From Acinetobacter populi (GTDB lineage Bacteria; Pseudomonadota; Gammaproteobacteria; Pseudomonadales; Moraxellaceae): a DNA stretch of 64,000 nucleotides. The stretch is from NCBI RefSeq assembly GCF_002174125.1, contig NZ_NEXX01000003.1:374899-438898 (forward strand). Direction: 5' to 3'. Positions 27,557-39,052 of this stretch are shown piece after piece. Under the pieces are notes generated by a model. It was not told where the DNA came from, did no database searches, and saw only the letters and a program-made list of their open reading frames with translations. Within the stretch, counting starts at the first letter, position 1. Every line of letters starts with the position of its first letter. Made by a program: the position numbers and the translations under genes.

Positions 27557-30340
27557 TTAGAAATTAAATTTAAGATTCAAATAATACTGACGTAGACGTG
27601 GATCGGTATATTTACTGATATATGTTTGTGACATATCTACTTCATAATCCTTAAACAAGTTTTTAATACCAAATGTTAACTCTGGAGAACCATATTTAGC
27701 ACTGATTGCTTTTGGCATTTTATAGCGTGCAAAGACATCATGATAAGTCTGACTTGCGACTGTATCACTGCCCTGCAACAAAATCGAAGTTTCATCTTTT
27801 AGCTTATATTTGCCATAATACTGCATACTCCAGCCAAAACCCCACTTATCATTGGCTTGCAAATAAGCGGATGCATTCACACGTTGTTTTAATGGCCCAT
27901 CACTAGCCGGATCATTTAGATAATCAATTGGTTCTGCGTCAATTGACTCCTGTTGCAAATACTTTTGTGTCCAGGTATAGCCCGCATTCAGATTTAAACG
28001 TCCAATTGCACTATCAAATGCATAAGCAAGTTGAGTATCAATACCACTCGTTTCCATCCAAAGAGCATTAAAAGGAGAAATATTCACAGTATCCAAGTTT
28101 CCATCCGCATCACGAATAATACGATCTGCATAACGACCCGATGCTGCATTTTCTGTCACAATCGCTTGTGCGTTCAAACTGGTGATGTTATTACTTTTCT
28201 TGATTTTAAAATAATCTACCGACAAACGAAAATCAGGTAAGAATTGTGGTGTAAAGACAAAACCTGCACCATAGCTTTTTGCATTTTCCGGTTCAAGTTC
28301 CGGGTTCCCTCCGCCTGTGGTATAAATTTGTACTCGCTCACCTGTAACAGGATCATTAATTGCCGTCAATGAAGTTGATAATTCCGGATCTCTTAATTGA
28401 GAAACAGTTGGTGCAATAAACCCTTCACCATAAGATCCACGGAACATTAAAGTGTCATTTGGTGCAAATTTAAAGCTAAATGCCGGAGTTGTTGCATTAA
28501 AATCTGCACTATAAACTGTGCCATTTCTATTATCCGATGCAAGGTCAAAACGTTCATAACGGCCAGCCGCAGTCACTTCCAGTAATTTTGCCCATGGCAG
28601 TTTCATTTCCGGTGAAATAAATGGAATCGTTAACTCTGCATATGCAGAATCATTGGTACTTTCCTTATAGGTAATAGGCGCATTCGGGTCATTAATCGCT
28701 GATGTTTCAGATCGGCTATCACTTTCCCATTTTGTATGTCCCAGACCCGCAGCAAGATAAATCTTGCCGGCATACCAGTCAAAAATGGGCGCATGTGTCC
28801 GCAAATTATAGCTTTGAGTTGTCTGATCAGTAAAGTTTGGTGCAATAGACCAATAACCCTGATCAAGATCTATACCATACGTCGTCACATCACGTAAGAA
28901 ATCTAGCGCACCACTATTAATATCACTGGTTAACTTATTCTGACCAACGGTTGATCGACGTTGGTATCTTAAATCATTACGGGTATTCGACCATGCATAA
29001 TCACCAATAATTCGCCAGTCTTTAATGGGTTCATATTCAAATCCGGTTGCCACACGTTTGGTTTCGGTGACACCATTACGATTTTGCATCGCAATACCAT
29101 CGTCATAAGATGGAGAATACGTTACCAAAATATCTTTACCGAATGGATTAGTTGGGTTATCTGCTTTGATTGTTACCGTACCAAAACCGTGATAATTACC
29201 GGCACTTTCGATTTTTTGCTCTTCATATCCACCTTCAAGGAAGATATTTAATTTATCGGTAAAATCACGATTAATGTTTAAAGTATAAGATTGATTCTCT
29301 TTTGCACCGACTAAATTTTGTGCACCCGAATCACTACCAATACCATTTGCCAGACCTAGTGCATATTGCCCTACAGTATCATAAAAGGGTGTCAACCCAT
29401 CTATGGCAGCTCCCTGATAGCCTTTGGGCACATAAGCATAGCTTGCACCTGATCCTGCAATTAATTCTGAACCATCAACGGTCTTGATATTGGTTAGATT
29501 TCCCATGGGTGGATTGCCACCATAGATGGCACTAGGATTTTTCTCGAGTTGTACCGCACGATCACGTTCAAAGAAAGAACGATCCTTAACTTTTAATTCA
29601 TTACCTTCCTGTTTTTGTGCAGTGAACAGAACCTGTGTTCGTCCACCTTCAAGTGCAAATCCTGTCGTCAAGTTAACCGTTTTCAAAGCAACATCGGTAT
29701 CAAAGGTGTTGTCATAACGAATATTGGCTTCTGTACCAACAAAGTCACGCCGTAAGACCACATTGATTACACCACCTAATGCATTACTACCATAAATGGC
29801 CGAAGCTGAACTTGGCAAAATTTCAATCCGTTCAATGGCAGCTAGAGGAATACCATTGATATTTTGTTGGTCTGTCGATTCTGATGAACCACGACTCCCA
29901 ACCCCAGCGCCTTTACGACCATTGATCAATACCAAAGTATGACTGGTCCCTAAACCACGTAAATTAATCTGACTACTTGAACCTGTCCAGCCGCCCGCTG
30001 TTTCATTGCTCACAGAGGTAACCATCGACGAAACTTTTGATAAAAGTTCTTCTACACTTGTTGCGCCGGAATTTTCAATTACTTTACGATCAATAATTTG
30101 ATACGGCTGCGAATCATCTTCAGAACGCACCAGATCCATATTTCCTTTAAAAGCAACTTTTTCAGGTTCTGCTTCCGCCTGAACCTTAATTACAGGTAAT
30201 TGTGTAACATTTTCATTGTCCGATTCAGCTGCATAACTTACAGCAGATGAACCCAGTGTTATCCCTAACATAATGGTATGAATCGCCAAATTTAATGGAG
30301 ATTTTTTCTTCAAGTTTAAGCATTGTTTTTGATCGTACAT
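27557..30340 (-). CDS. TonB-dependent outer-membrane receptor
   Basis: A 927-residue TonB-dependent receptor starting at an ATG with GGGGTAG upstream. It has a signal peptide ending SYAA, a TonB-box region, a plug domain (VEELLSKVSSMV.., RGLGTSHTLVLINGRKGAGVG, SASAIYGSNALGGVINVVLRRDF) and a large barrel ending in YYLNLKFNF. The plug with LVLINGRR and GGVINVVL is the type of vitamin B12-like, catechol or carbohydrate receptors without a clear ligand. It has no STN domain. It is a paralog of the next upstream gene and shares long identical stretches with it, such as SKYTDPRLRQYYLNLKF versus SQYTDPRLRQYYLNLKF. Confidence 0.92.
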   Translation of the reverse strand: MYDQKQCLNLKKKSPLNLAIHTIMLGITLGSSAVSYAAESDNENVTQLPVIKVQAEAEPEKVAFKGNMDLVRSEDDSQPYQIIDRKVIENSGATSVEELLSKVSSMVTSVSNETAGGWTGSSSQINLRGLGTSHTLVLINGRKGAGVGSRGSSESTDQQNINGIPLAAIERIEILPSSASAIYGSNALGGVINVVLRRDFVGTEANIRYDNTFDTDVALKTVNLTTGFALEGGRTQVLFTAQKQEGNELKVKDRSFFERDRAVQLEKNPSAIYGGNPPMGNLTNIKTVDGSELIAGSGASYAYVPKGYQGAAIDGLTPFYDTVGQYALGLANGIGSDSGAQNLVGAKENQSYTLNINRDFTDKLNIFLEGGYEEQKIESAGNYHGFGTVTIKADNPTNPFGKDILVTYSPSYDDGIAMQNRNGVTETKRVATGFEYEPIKDWRIIGDYAWSNTRNDLRYQRRSTVGQNKLTSDINSGALDFLRDVTTYGIDLDQGYWSIAPNFTDQTTQSYNLRTHAPIFDWYAGKIYLAAGLGHTKWESDSRSETSAINDPNAPITYKESTNDSAYAELTIPFISPEMKLPWAKLLEVTAAGRYERFDLASDNRNGTVYSADFNATTPAFSFKFAPNDTLMFRGSYGEGFIAPTVSQLRDPELSTSLTAINDPVTGERVQIYTTGGGNPELEPENAKSYGAGFVFTPQFLPDFRLSVDYFKIKKSNNITSLNAQAIVTENAASGRYADRIIRDADGNLDTVNISPFNALWMETSGIDTQLAYAFDSAIGRLNLNAGYTWTQKYLQQESIDAEPIDYLNDPASDGPLKQRVNASAYLQANDKWGFGWSMQYYGKYKLKDETSILLQGSDTVASQTYHDVFARYKMPKAISAKYGSPELTFGIKNLFKDYEVDMSQTYISKYTDPRLRQYYLNLKFNF

Positions 30341-30509
30341 ATCTACCCCGAATAAATGAGAATGAAAGTCTTTCGTATCTAATGCCAGTTGAAATCAAAA
30401 AATAGCTCACAAAAAATTACTTTTATTTAAAAATAAATTTATCTTCTCTACATAAATTATAATTAGTCAAAAAAATTCAAATACTTATTATTAAAACTGA
30501 GACTTACTT

Positions 30510-33500
30510 TTAGAAAGAAAATTTTAGATTTAGATAATATTGACGCAAGCGCGGATCGGTATATTGGCTGATATAGGTATTACTCATATCGACCTCATAA
30601 TCATTCAAGAGATTTTTGATACCCACTGTCAATTGTGGTGAACCATATTTAGCCCCAAGCCCTTCTGGTAACTTATAACGTGCAAAGACATCATGATAAG
30701 TTTGGCTTGCAACAGTATTATGCCCTTGTGCTTTGATTGCGGTAAGATTGGAGGGTGAAAGTTTATATTTTCCATAATATTGCATCTCCCACCCCAGATC
30801 CAATAAGTCAGACAAATGCAAGATTAATGCGGCACTCATAGAATCTTTAAGCGGACCGGTGTTTGGAATATTGACATATTCAACTGGTTCCTGAGCAAAA
30901 CTCATTTGTTGTTTATAACTTTTTACATGGGTATAGCTGGCCATGGCATCAAGCCCAGCAAAAATATGATCAACTGTATAGAGTAAACTCATATCAAAAC
31001 CACTGGTTTTTAAACTCAATGCATTGAATGGCATAGTATTCACAGTTAGAAGATTACCATTGTCATCTCGCACAATTCGATCACCAAAACTATTGGCATG
31101 ATCCAAAATTTCCTGTGCGGTTAGACTGGTAATCCCATTATTTTTTTTAATTTTATAATAGTCAATGGACCATCTGAGATTGGGAATAAAATCCGGTTTC
31201 CATACAATACCTACATTTATACTTTTGGCAATCTCAGGCTTTAACTGCGGATTACCTCCGGTATACGTCAGTACATCTGTATGCTTGCCTGTCTGAGGAT
31301 CAATCACCGCTGTACCAACATCGCTTAATGAGGTTGAGCCAAGTTGAGCAACTGTCGGACTAATAAAACCTTCACCATAAGACGCCCGAAACATCACCGT
31401 ATCATTGGGTGCAAAACGAAAACCAAATGTCGGCGAGGTTTCTGAAAATTTTGCATCTGCGGTTTTAAGCTCAAATCGCTCATGTCGACCTGCGATTTGC
31501 AGCTCCAGTAATTTTGCATATTTCCAGTCCATTTCATCTGAAATCAAGGGAACGCTTAATTCGGCATATAAACTACTGGTATTTTGTTTACGTATCTCCA
31601 CAATGGGACGCTGCAAATATTCTGGAATACCGCCTCCCTGAATACGACGATATTCCACACCGGTTGCCAGACGAATCTTGCCTGCATACCAGTTGCCAAC
31701 AGTTGCCAAAGAACGTAAGGAAAAATCATGCATAGTCTGATCGGTATAGGTCGATGCACTACGCCAATAGTCCTGAATTGCAGTTTGATAGGTGGTCGTG
31801 TCACGTAATAAGTCCAGCAATCCAGACATATAATCCTGTGAATAGGCCTGATTTAACAAGCGTGGATGAGCCATGTCAATATGTGCAGTTGACCATGAAT
31901 AATCAGCACTGATCAGCCAGTCATCCGTTGCATTATAGCTCAATCCGATCACTGCTTTTTTATTATCATTATTGATATAGCGATAGCGTTGAGTTGCATC
32001 ATTCCAACTTACAGGAAAGGCAATCAATACTGTTTTTCCAAATGGATTACTCGCTGCATTGGCATCAAGTGTAACAACATTCAGACGATCATAACGCGCC
32101 GTTGCTACTTGCAGGACAGATCGATCATAACTACTTTCAATAAAACCAGACAGCCGTTCGGTAAATTCACGATAAATACTCAAATAAACAGAATCCGTTT
32201 GATTGGCCGAAACCAATGAACTTGCACTGCTAAAACCCGAAACAGCATCCGCAGAACCCAGGCTGTACTGTCCCAAAGTTGATTGCAGTGGTGCAAAGCC
32301 ATCAATCGCATAGCCTGCATACCCTTTAGGCAAATAAGCAAAACTCGCATCACTATATTGTGGTAATAAAGCCGAGCCATCCTGTGTTCTGATATTCACC
32401 AGATTACCATAGGGCGGTGCGATCGCCGTGCCATCAGCATTCATCCCATAGATCGCATCTGGATAATGGTTTAGTAGCTGCTTACGATATTGATTATTAA
32501 AATTGCGATCGGCTGCCGTTAACTCATTTGCCTGCGACTTTTGTGCTGCAACCAATACATGTGTCTGACCATTTTCCAGCGCAAATCCCGTGACAACATT
32601 AACGGTTTTTATTGCTGTATCGGAATCGAATGTATTGTCGTAGCGAAGATTAAGCGCTGTCCCAACATAATCATGACGTAATACCACATTGATCACACCA
32701 CCAAGCGCCCCACTGCCATAGATCGCAGACGCAGATGCTGGTAAGATTTCAATTCGTTCAATCGCAGCCAATGGAATATTATTAATATTTTGCTGATTGG
32801 TTGATTCTGAGGTTCCCCGATAACCGATCCCTGCACCACGGCGACCATTAATCAAAACCAATGTATGTGTTGTTCCCAAACTGCGTAAATTAAACTGGCT
32901 GGCATTCCCAAAAAAACCACTGCCATCAATATTTGCTAATGAAGTGTTCATGGGTAAAATTTTTTGGATCAATTCCTCTATCGAGCTTGCCCCAGTGTTT
33001 TCAATTTTTTCCCGGCTAATTATGGTATATGGCTGCACATCATCTGGCGAACGAACCAGATCCATATTGTGCTGGAAAGCAATCGGTTCAGCAGCATCTA
33101 TTGTTTGCTTATTAGTGGTCAAATGATGCAAATGGGTCGCTTGTTGCTGTTTTTTTGCCTGAATATCGATAACCTTTAACTGCCCCATATCACGTGCAGC
33201 TAGATGATGATCCTCGCTTGGTTCGATTGACCAATTTCCCTTGTCTCGCTCAATTAAATGTAAATTGGTCGCTTGGAGTAATTTTTCAAACCCTTGGCGA
33301 ATACTATACTGCCCATTCAAACCCTGAGTGGTCAAATTCTCAGTCAGGGCTGGATCAAAAGATAATGCAATACCGGATTGCAAAGCAAAATCAGACAATG
33401 CCTGTCCCAGTTGCCCCGCTTTAATGTAATAAAACCCTTTTATATGATTGTCATCTATCGCATAAACACCAACAGGCAAGTTCAATATTGCCGCAAAGAT

Positions 33501-33563
33501 AAGGTGATGGATAACTTTAATCCATTGGGGTCTTATATGTAAGCGAGCCCTTCGATCCACCAT
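30510..33563 (-). CDS. TonB-dependent receptor with N-terminal STN domain
   Basis: A paralog of the receptor at 27557-30340, about 1017 residues from the ATG at 33563. That start has GGGGGA five bases upstream; the frame opens at 33611 but without an RBS. After the signal peptide it has an STN domain (IKAGQLGQALSDFALQSGIAL to about residue 110) that its paralog lacks, then a plug (IEELIQKILPMNTSLA, RSLGTTHTLVLINGRRGAG) and a barrel ending in YYLNLKFSF. The STN domain implies signalling to a FecR protein; the only fecIR pair in view is 7 kb downstream. The duplication suggests related ligands with different regulation. Confidence 0.9.
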   Translation of the reverse strand: MVDRRARLHIRPQWIKVIHHLIFAAILNLPVGVYAIDDNHIKGFYYIKAGQLGQALSDFALQSGIALSFDPALTENLTTQGLNGQYSIRQGFEKLLQATNLHLIERDKGNWSIEPSEDHHLAARDMGQLKVIDIQAKKQQQATHLHHLTTNKQTIDAAEPIAFQHNMDLVRSPDDVQPYTIISREKIENTGASSIEELIQKILPMNTSLANIDGSGFFGNASQFNLRSLGTTHTLVLINGRRGAGIGYRGTSESTNQQNINNIPLAAIERIEILPASASAIYGSGALGGVINVVLRHDYVGTALNLRYDNTFDSDTAIKTVNVVTGFALENGQTHVLVAAQKSQANELTAADRNFNNQYRKQLLNHYPDAIYGMNADGTAIAPPYGNLVNIRTQDGSALLPQYSDASFAYLPKGYAGYAIDGFAPLQSTLGQYSLGSADAVSGFSSASSLVSANQTDSVYLSIYREFTERLSGFIESSYDRSVLQVATARYDRLNVVTLDANAASNPFGKTVLIAFPVSWNDATQRYRYINNDNKKAVIGLSYNATDDWLISADYSWSTAHIDMAHPRLLNQAYSQDYMSGLLDLLRDTTTYQTAIQDYWRSASTYTDQTMHDFSLRSLATVGNWYAGKIRLATGVEYRRIQGGGIPEYLQRPIVEIRKQNTSSLYAELSVPLISDEMDWKYAKLLELQIAGRHERFELKTADAKFSETSPTFGFRFAPNDTVMFRASYGEGFISPTVAQLGSTSLSDVGTAVIDPQTGKHTDVLTYTGGNPQLKPEIAKSINVGIVWKPDFIPNLRWSIDYYKIKKNNGITSLTAQEILDHANSFGDRIVRDDNGNLLTVNTMPFNALSLKTSGFDMSLLYTVDHIFAGLDAMASYTHVKSYKQQMSFAQEPVEYVNIPNTGPLKDSMSAALILHLSDLLDLGWEMQYYGKYKLSPSNLTAIKAQGHNTVASQTYHDVFARYKLPEGLGAKYGSPQLTVGIKNLLNDYEVDMSNTYISQYTDPRLRQYYLNLKFSF

Positions 33564-34090
33564 ATATCCCCCAAAAAACTGTGTCCCTATATATAGACAG
33601 TTGAAATTCAAAAATAGCTCAATTTATTTTGATTTTTTTGTTACCGAATTATTTTTTCACTTTCCTACATCGTTATATCCCCCTTTTAATTCATGCGAAT
33701 ACTTAACCCAAGTATTAGATGATATCTCCATCCCTTGATCCAAGATATAAAAATAGATAAATGGTTTCAATTCGAAAATATGTGCATATCACAACTTAGC
33801 ACGAACCAGATTTGATCAACGCCAAGATACCTATTATTTTGTATTTTACATCATTAGACGACTACACTTTCATTTGAGTAATCATTTTAAACTTTAAAGA
33901 CTTTAAAAAGACATTTAAGCCTTACGATTCCAATAACAATATCAAATACTTAACAGCCAGCCAGACTCCGTAAAAGCATCTAAATCGAGCAAAAAGCACC
34001 CTATAGCATATGAAGTAAATCATTTAAAACCGCTTACATAGCGCTGATGCTCGACCCAATCGATTTTAGCGTATCTTCAATAAAGCAAGA
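33564..34090. other. 527-bp intergenic region
   Basis: No supported gene. It must hold the promoter of the STN receptor. A 7-5-7 palindrome, AATACTT/AAGTATT, lies at 33698-33716 and could be an operator. The rest is AT-rich without clear structure. Confidence 0.5.
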
Positions 34091-34576
34091 TCAAGCATCA
34101 TTTAAGGCTTTTTCAATATCCTCTTCCAGACTTTCAGGCTTTGTTGTAGGTGCATAACGCCCAACAACTTTTCCGGCCTTATTCACCAAAAACTTGGTAA
34201 AATTCCATTTAATATTTTTATTGATAAATCCCCGCGTTTCACTGGTAAGATAACGAAATATCGGATGGGCTTCTGGCCCTTTTACATCCACCTTGGCAAA
34301 CATGGGGAAACTTACCCCATAGTTACGCTGACAAAATTGACCAATTTCTTCGTTTGATCCCGGATCTTGTCCACCAAATTGATTACAGGGAAAACCCAGA
34401 ATAACAAATCCTTGATCCTTATACTTTTTATAGAGTTTTTCCAAACCAGTAAATTGCGGTGTAAAACCACATTTACTGGCCGTATTAACAATCAGAATCA
34501 CCTTATCCTTATATTCTTGCAGCGATTGTTCGCCACCTTCCAGACGCTCTGCTTCAAATTGGTAGATACTGGTCAT
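34091..34576 (-). CDS. glutathione peroxidase-family thiol peroxidase
   Basis: A 161-residue Cys-type glutathione peroxidase. The peroxidatic Cys36 is in [11 protein letters not shown]. The partner residues are the Gln in [12 protein letters not shown] and the Trp/Asn in [10 protein letters not shown] second Cys in [10 protein letters not shown] may be the resolving one, in which case thioredoxin rather than glutathione would be the reductant. No signal peptide is seen, so it is cytoplasmic. Its ATG overlaps the msrB stop (34573-34576), so the two oxidative-stress genes are cotranscribed, msrB first. Confidence 0.94.
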   Translation of the reverse strand: MTSIYQFEAERLEGGEQSLQEYKDKVILIVNTASKCGFTPQFTGLEKLYKKYKDQGFVILGFPCNQFGGQDPGSNEEIGQFCQRNYGVSFPMFAKVDVKGPEAHPIFRYLTSETRGFINKNIKWNFTKFLVNKAGKVVGRYAPTTKPESLEEDIEKALNDA

Positions 34577-34992
34577 GGATAATTGTCCTCGTCATTTTTT
34601 TCTGCTGTATTTAATTTTAATGATGCGGAATTGACACAATAACGCAATCCCGTAGGTTCAGGTCCATCTTCAAAAACATGTCCCAAATGCGCGTCACACA
34701 CATGACAGGTAATTTCCGTTCTCACCATGCCGTGGGTTTGATCAGTATGTTCATCAATATTACTATTATTGATAGGACGATAGAAACTTGGCCAGCCAGA
34801 ACCAGAATCATACTTGGTTTCGGAAGAAAATAATGGTGTGTTACAACAACGGCAATAATATGTTCCCTCGGCTTTGCTATTCCAGTATTTACCTTGAAAA
34901 GCTGGCTCTGTCCCTTTTTGCCGAGTAATACGATACTCTTCGGGACTAAGCTCTCGCTGCCATTCGCGGTCTGTTTTATTGACTTTTCCCAT
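34573..34992 (-). CDS. msrB: peptide-methionine (R)-S-oxide reductase MsrB
   Basis: A 139-residue MsrB. It has the zinc-binding cysteine pairs C47/C50 and C96/C99, the substrate region [11 protein letters not shown] and the catalytic Cys119 in RYCVNSASL. It reduces methionine-R-sulfoxide in proteins in the cytoplasm. It is the first gene of the msrB-gpx pair; the start is preceded by GGAGCGGG. Length is normal and no MsrA fusion is present. Confidence 0.96.
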   Translation of the reverse strand: MGKVNKTDREWQRELSPEEYRITRQKGTEPAFQGKYWNSKAEGTYYCRCCNTPLFSSETKYDSGSGWPSFYRPINNSNIDEHTDQTHGMVRTEITCHVCDAHLGHVFEDGPEPTGLRYCVNSASLKLNTAEKNDEDNYP

Positions 34993-35231
34993 TGCCCGCT
35001 CCTTTCATTTTACTCGTGAAAATGTCATGACGATTAGATTTTATATTTACGCCATTCATCATCAAAATTCCAGTAGTTAACTGTGTAATTTATAAAATAT
35101 TAGTGATTTATTTTAAAGAAAGCAAATAGTAAGCAAAATAATTGAATTTAGAAAGCAGTTTTCATCATAATACCCTTTAAAGTAAGCAAAGATGGTGCTA
35201 TGCTTGGCACACTGTTGTATAGGATAGAAAA

Positions 35232-36665
35232 ATGTCGCAAAAAAAAAGCGTTGTTTTTAAAAATCTATTACCTGTGATCAGGCAATATCAGCAATCCGGC
35301 TTTACCCATGAAAAAATTGTTGAATTACTGCGAGATCAACATGATCTTGATCTATTAACGGTTGAGACCTTCAAAAGTTATTTATACCGATATGCCAAAG
35401 TGAATCCTGTCATGACTCAAAATACTGCAATCAACCAGACCAAAAAAATCGAACGAGAAATCAAAAAATCAGCCAAACTCGAACATGTTTGTTACGATAT
35501 TCGTGGGCCTGTGCTGCGAGCCGCCAATGAAATGGAAGAACAAGGCCATAGAATTATAAAACTCAATATTGGTAATCCTGCACCTTTTGGCTTTGAAGCA
35601 CCACAGGAAATTATCAATGATGTTGCCATGAATTTGCCTAATGCTATTGGCTACACCGATTCCAAGGGCATTTTTCCTGCCCGTAAAGCTATTTGCCAGT
35701 ATTACCAGCAAAAAGGCCTTTTAGACCTACATGTCAATGATGTATATATTGGTAATGGCGTCTCCGAACTCATCGTGATGTCGATGCAGGGCCTATTAAA
35801 TGATGGCGATGAAATGTTGATTCCGATGCCGGATTATCCACTTTGGACCGCAGCAGTCAATCTTTCCGGTGGTGTAGCCGTCCACTATAAATGTGATGAA
35901 GAAAATAACTGGTATCCCGATATTGCCGATATGGAAAGTAAAATTACCGCCAATACCCGAGGTATTGTGGTGATTAATCCGAACAATCCAACTGGTTCGG
36001 TCTACCCTCGCCATATTCTTGAACAAATTGTTGCGCTGGCTCGTAAATACGATTTAATTTTGTTTGCCGATGAAATCTACGACAAAATTGTATATGACGG
36101 TCTAGAGCATGTTGCCATAGCTTCGATTGCCAAAGATGTTTTATGTATTTCATTTAATGGCCTATCCAAAGCATATCGTATTGCAGGCTATCGCTCCGGT
36201 TGGCTGGCTATTTCCGGTGACAAATCCAAAGCAGCAGATTATATCGAAGGTCTGGATATGCTGGCTTCCATGCGTTTATGTGCCAATCATCAGGCACAAT
36301 ATGCGATTCAAACAGCGCTGGGTGGCTACCAATCGATTAATGATTTAATCCGTCCGGGTGGACGTTTATACGAGCAGCGCAATATTGCTTGGGAAATGCT
36401 CAATGAAATTCCGGGTGTCAGCTGTGTTAAACCCGAAGGTGCAATGTATTGTTTCCCTCGACTGGATCCGAATGTTTATCCGATTCACGATGATGAAAAA
36501 TTAATGCTGGATTTATTAAAAGCAGAAAAAGTATTGTTGGTACAAGGTACTGGCTTTAACTGGCCAACACCGGACCATTTTAGGGTGGTATTTCTGCCAG
36601 CGCCGGTTGAACTACGTGAAGCCATTACCCGTATCGGACGTTTTTTGGCAAAATTAAGAGCTTAG
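35232..36665 (+). CDS. alaA: AlaA-like alanine aminotransferase with extra N-terminal domain
   Basis: Class I/II PLP aminotransferase. From about residue 75 it follows E. coli AlaA (YDIRGPVLRAANEMEEQGHRIIKLNIGNPAPFGF), with INPNNPTG, FADEIYDKIVY and the PLP lysine in SFNGLSKAYRIAGYRSGW. It transfers amino groups between glutamate and pyruvate. The first ~75 residues are an addition: FKNLLPVIRQYQQSGFTHEKIVELLRDQ..FKSYLYRYAK. This resembles the small helix-turn-helix of plasmid TraK/MobC-like proteins. Whether it binds DNA is unknown. The gene ends at a strong bidirectional terminator. Confidence 0.88.
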   Translation: MSQKKSVVFKNLLPVIRQYQQSGFTHEKIVELLRDQHDLDLLTVETFKSYLYRYAKVNPVMTQNTAINQTKKIEREIKKSAKLEHVCYDIRGPVLRAANEMEEQGHRIIKLNIGNPAPFGFEAPQEIINDVAMNLPNAIGYTDSKGIFPARKAICQYYQQKGLLDLHVNDVYIGNGVSELIVMSMQGLLNDGDEMLIPMPDYPLWTAAVNLSGGVAVHYKCDEENNWYPDIADMESKITANTRGIVVINPNNPTGSVYPRHILEQIVALARKYDLILFADEIYDKIVYDGLEHVAIASIAKDVLCISFNGLSKAYRIAGYRSGWLAISGDKSKAADYIEGLDMLASMRLCANHQAQYAIQTALGGYQSINDLIRPGGRLYEQRNIAWEMLNEIPGVSCVKPEGAMYCFPRLDPNVYPIHDDEKLMLDLLKAEKVLLVQGTGFNWPTPDHFRVVFLPAPVELREAITRIGRFLAKLRA

Positions 36666-36695
36666 AGCTTTTACCTAAAAACGCGCTTTCAACAA

Positions 36696-36729
36696 AAAAC
36701 ACCTTCCGCCATATGGTAAAAGGTGTTTT
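36696..36729. terminator. bidirectional terminator between alaA and ppk1
   Basis: AAAACACCTT (36696-36705) pairs perfectly with AAGGTGTTTT (36720-36729), 14-nt loop, T-runs on both strands. It lies between convergent genes. Confidence 0.9.
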
Positions 36730-36790
36730 TTATTTCTGATAAGATCAATATTTAAATCATGTCAGTAAAACTGAATACAATATTTTAAAT

Positions 36791-38863
36791 TTAGGTTAAT
36801 TGATCAAGCAAAACTTTTTGTGCAGTATGTGGTTGTTCACCTTCTTTCATTTCTACACGCAACCACTGACCATTCGGCTGTAAAATCCATGCCTGCTGAT
36901 TATCTTCCAAATAATTAATCAAGCCTTGCTCATAAATCCGCTTTTTAAGCACAGGATCTTCAATTGGGAAACAAGCTTCAACTCGGTTAAACAGGTTGCG
37001 ATCCATCCAGTCGGCACTTGAACAATAAATCCGTGATTGCCCACCATTTTCAAAATAATAGACACGGGTATGTTCCAGAAAACGACCCACGATAGAACGA
37101 ACACGAATATTTTCAGACAAACCTGGTAATTGCGGACGTAAACAGCAGATTGAACGAATAATCAGATCAATCTGTACACCCGCCTGCGATGCCTCGTATA
37201 GTTTATCCATTAACTGTTTTTCGGTTAAGGCATTCACTTTTACAATAATACGGGCGACTTTACCGGCTTTGGCATTGGCAATTTCAACATCAATAAAGTT
37301 CATCAATTGTTGATGCAAGGTAAAAGGCGCATGTAACAGTTTTTTCAATTTGACTGTTTTACCCATACCGGTCAGCTCTTGAAAAACACGATGCACATCT
37401 TCAGACAATTCTTTATCTGTGGTTAATAAACCATAATCGGTATATAGACGTGCATTACCGGCATGATAATTTCCTGTGCCTAAATGTACATAACGTATCA
37501 GTTTATTATTTTCACGGCGCACGATCAGAATCATCTTGGCATGGGTTTTATAACCCACAATGCCATACACCACAACTGCACCAGCTTCCTGCAAGACATT
37601 AGCCACTGCAATGTTGGACTCTTCATCAAAACGGGCACGCAATTCAATCACCGCAGTGACTTCTTTACCATTACGTGCTGCTTCTGCCAATACCTGAACA
37701 ATTTCAGAATTTGCACCACTACGATAAAGCGTTTGCTTAATCGCAAGCACTTGTGGATCACGCGCTGCTTCACGTAACAGGTTAATCACAGGACCAAAAG
37801 ATTCAAATGGATGATGCAATAAAATATCCTGCTTTTTCATGGCAGAAAAAATGCTTTCAGACTTCTTGAATGCTTTAGGAATCACCGGCGTAAATGGTAC
37901 ATAACGCAAATGTGGGCGATTAAAATCAGAAGTTAAACGCGCTAGATTAACAGGACCTTCAACTTTATATAATGCACTACTATCAAGCTGAAATTCTTTT
38001 AGTAGATAATCATAAATATGCGCAGGACAACTTTCTGTGACTTCAAGACGTACCGCCTGACCAAAACGACGAGAACTCAACTCACCTTTTAAAGCTTTGG
38101 CTAAATCTTCAACATCTTCATTCAGTGCCAAATCGGCATTTCGTGTCACACGGAATTGATAACATCCTGTCGCTGTCATACCCGGGAATAAATCAGATAC
38201 ATGCTCATGAATAATGGCAGACAACATCACATGATGTTCCTTGCCGCCAGTTAATTCATTCGGCAAACGCACAACACGAGGTAATGAGCGCGGTGCAGGC
38301 ACAACAGCAAGATCAATGTTCCGTCCAAATGCATCCTTGCCTTCAAGCGTAACAATAAAGTTCAGGCTCTTGTTCACCAAACGTGGAAACGGATGCGCTG
38401 GATCAAGGCTAATCGGCGTTAAAACTGGAGCAACCTGTTCCTGAAAATATTTTTTAATCCATGCCAGCTGCTCTGCGGTCAACTCATTGCGCTTTAAGAA
38501 ACAGATGTCTTCCTCACGCAACTTAGGCAAAATTTCTTCATTTAAAATACGATATTGACGTTCAATCGCAGCATGCGCCGTTTCCGAAATCCGCTCTAAC
38601 ACTTCTTTGGGTGTTAATCCATCCGGCGTATGACTTTCGTTGCCAAGCGTCAGTTGCTCCATTAGCCCAGCAACACGTATTTCAAAGAATTCATCCATAT
38701 TGCGGGAAAAAATCAATAAAAATGTTAAACGGTCCAGAAGCGGATGTCCCGGATTAACCGCTTGTTCTAAAACCCGCAAATGAAAATCTAAAATTGATAA
38801 CTCACGATTAATATAACGATCATGAAAAGTATAGTTATGTGCTGCTTCGACCACTTGATTCAT
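36791..38863 (-). CDS. ppk1: polyphosphate kinase 1
   Basis: A 690-residue PPK1 with the N, head and two C-terminal PLD-like domains. The phosphorylated histidine region is [11 protein letters not shown], and the second catalytic His is in [14 protein letters not shown]. The N-terminus has the family start [19 protein letters not shown]. It builds inorganic polyphosphate from ATP at the inner membrane and can reverse the reaction. It is monocistronic and convergent with alaA. Length and motifs are normal. Confidence 0.97.
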   Translation of the reverse strand: MNQVVEAAHNYTFHDRYINRELSILDFHLRVLEQAVNPGHPLLDRLTFLLIFSRNMDEFFEIRVAGLMEQLTLGNESHTPDGLTPKEVLERISETAHAAIERQYRILNEEILPKLREEDICFLKRNELTAEQLAWIKKYFQEQVAPVLTPISLDPAHPFPRLVNKSLNFIVTLEGKDAFGRNIDLAVVPAPRSLPRVVRLPNELTGGKEHHVMLSAIIHEHVSDLFPGMTATGCYQFRVTRNADLALNEDVEDLAKALKGELSSRRFGQAVRLEVTESCPAHIYDYLLKEFQLDSSALYKVEGPVNLARLTSDFNRPHLRYVPFTPVIPKAFKKSESIFSAMKKQDILLHHPFESFGPVINLLREAARDPQVLAIKQTLYRSGANSEIVQVLAEAARNGKEVTAVIELRARFDEESNIAVANVLQEAGAVVVYGIVGYKTHAKMILIVRRENNKLIRYVHLGTGNYHAGNARLYTDYGLLTTDKELSEDVHRVFQELTGMGKTVKLKKLLHAPFTLHQQLMNFIDVEIANAKAGKVARIIVKVNALTEKQLMDKLYEASQAGVQIDLIIRSICCLRPQLPGLSENIRVRSIVGRFLEHTRVYYFENGGQSRIYCSSADWMDRNLFNRVEACFPIEDPVLKKRIYEQGLINYLEDNQQAWILQPNGQWLRVEMKEGEQPHTAQKVLLDQLT

Positions 38864-39052
38864 CGAATAATGCCCTAAAATTAAGTTATGCCTATTTTCT
38901 AGTATTATTATGCGTCAAAATTGTGACAGTTCGATAAAAATATTACAAATTTAGACTTTAGTTTATGAAAATTCATACATCAAACATTTTGATCAATATG
39001 ATCAGCTATAGCCCGTTAAAAAATATAGCAAAAATAAAAATTAAAAAATGAA

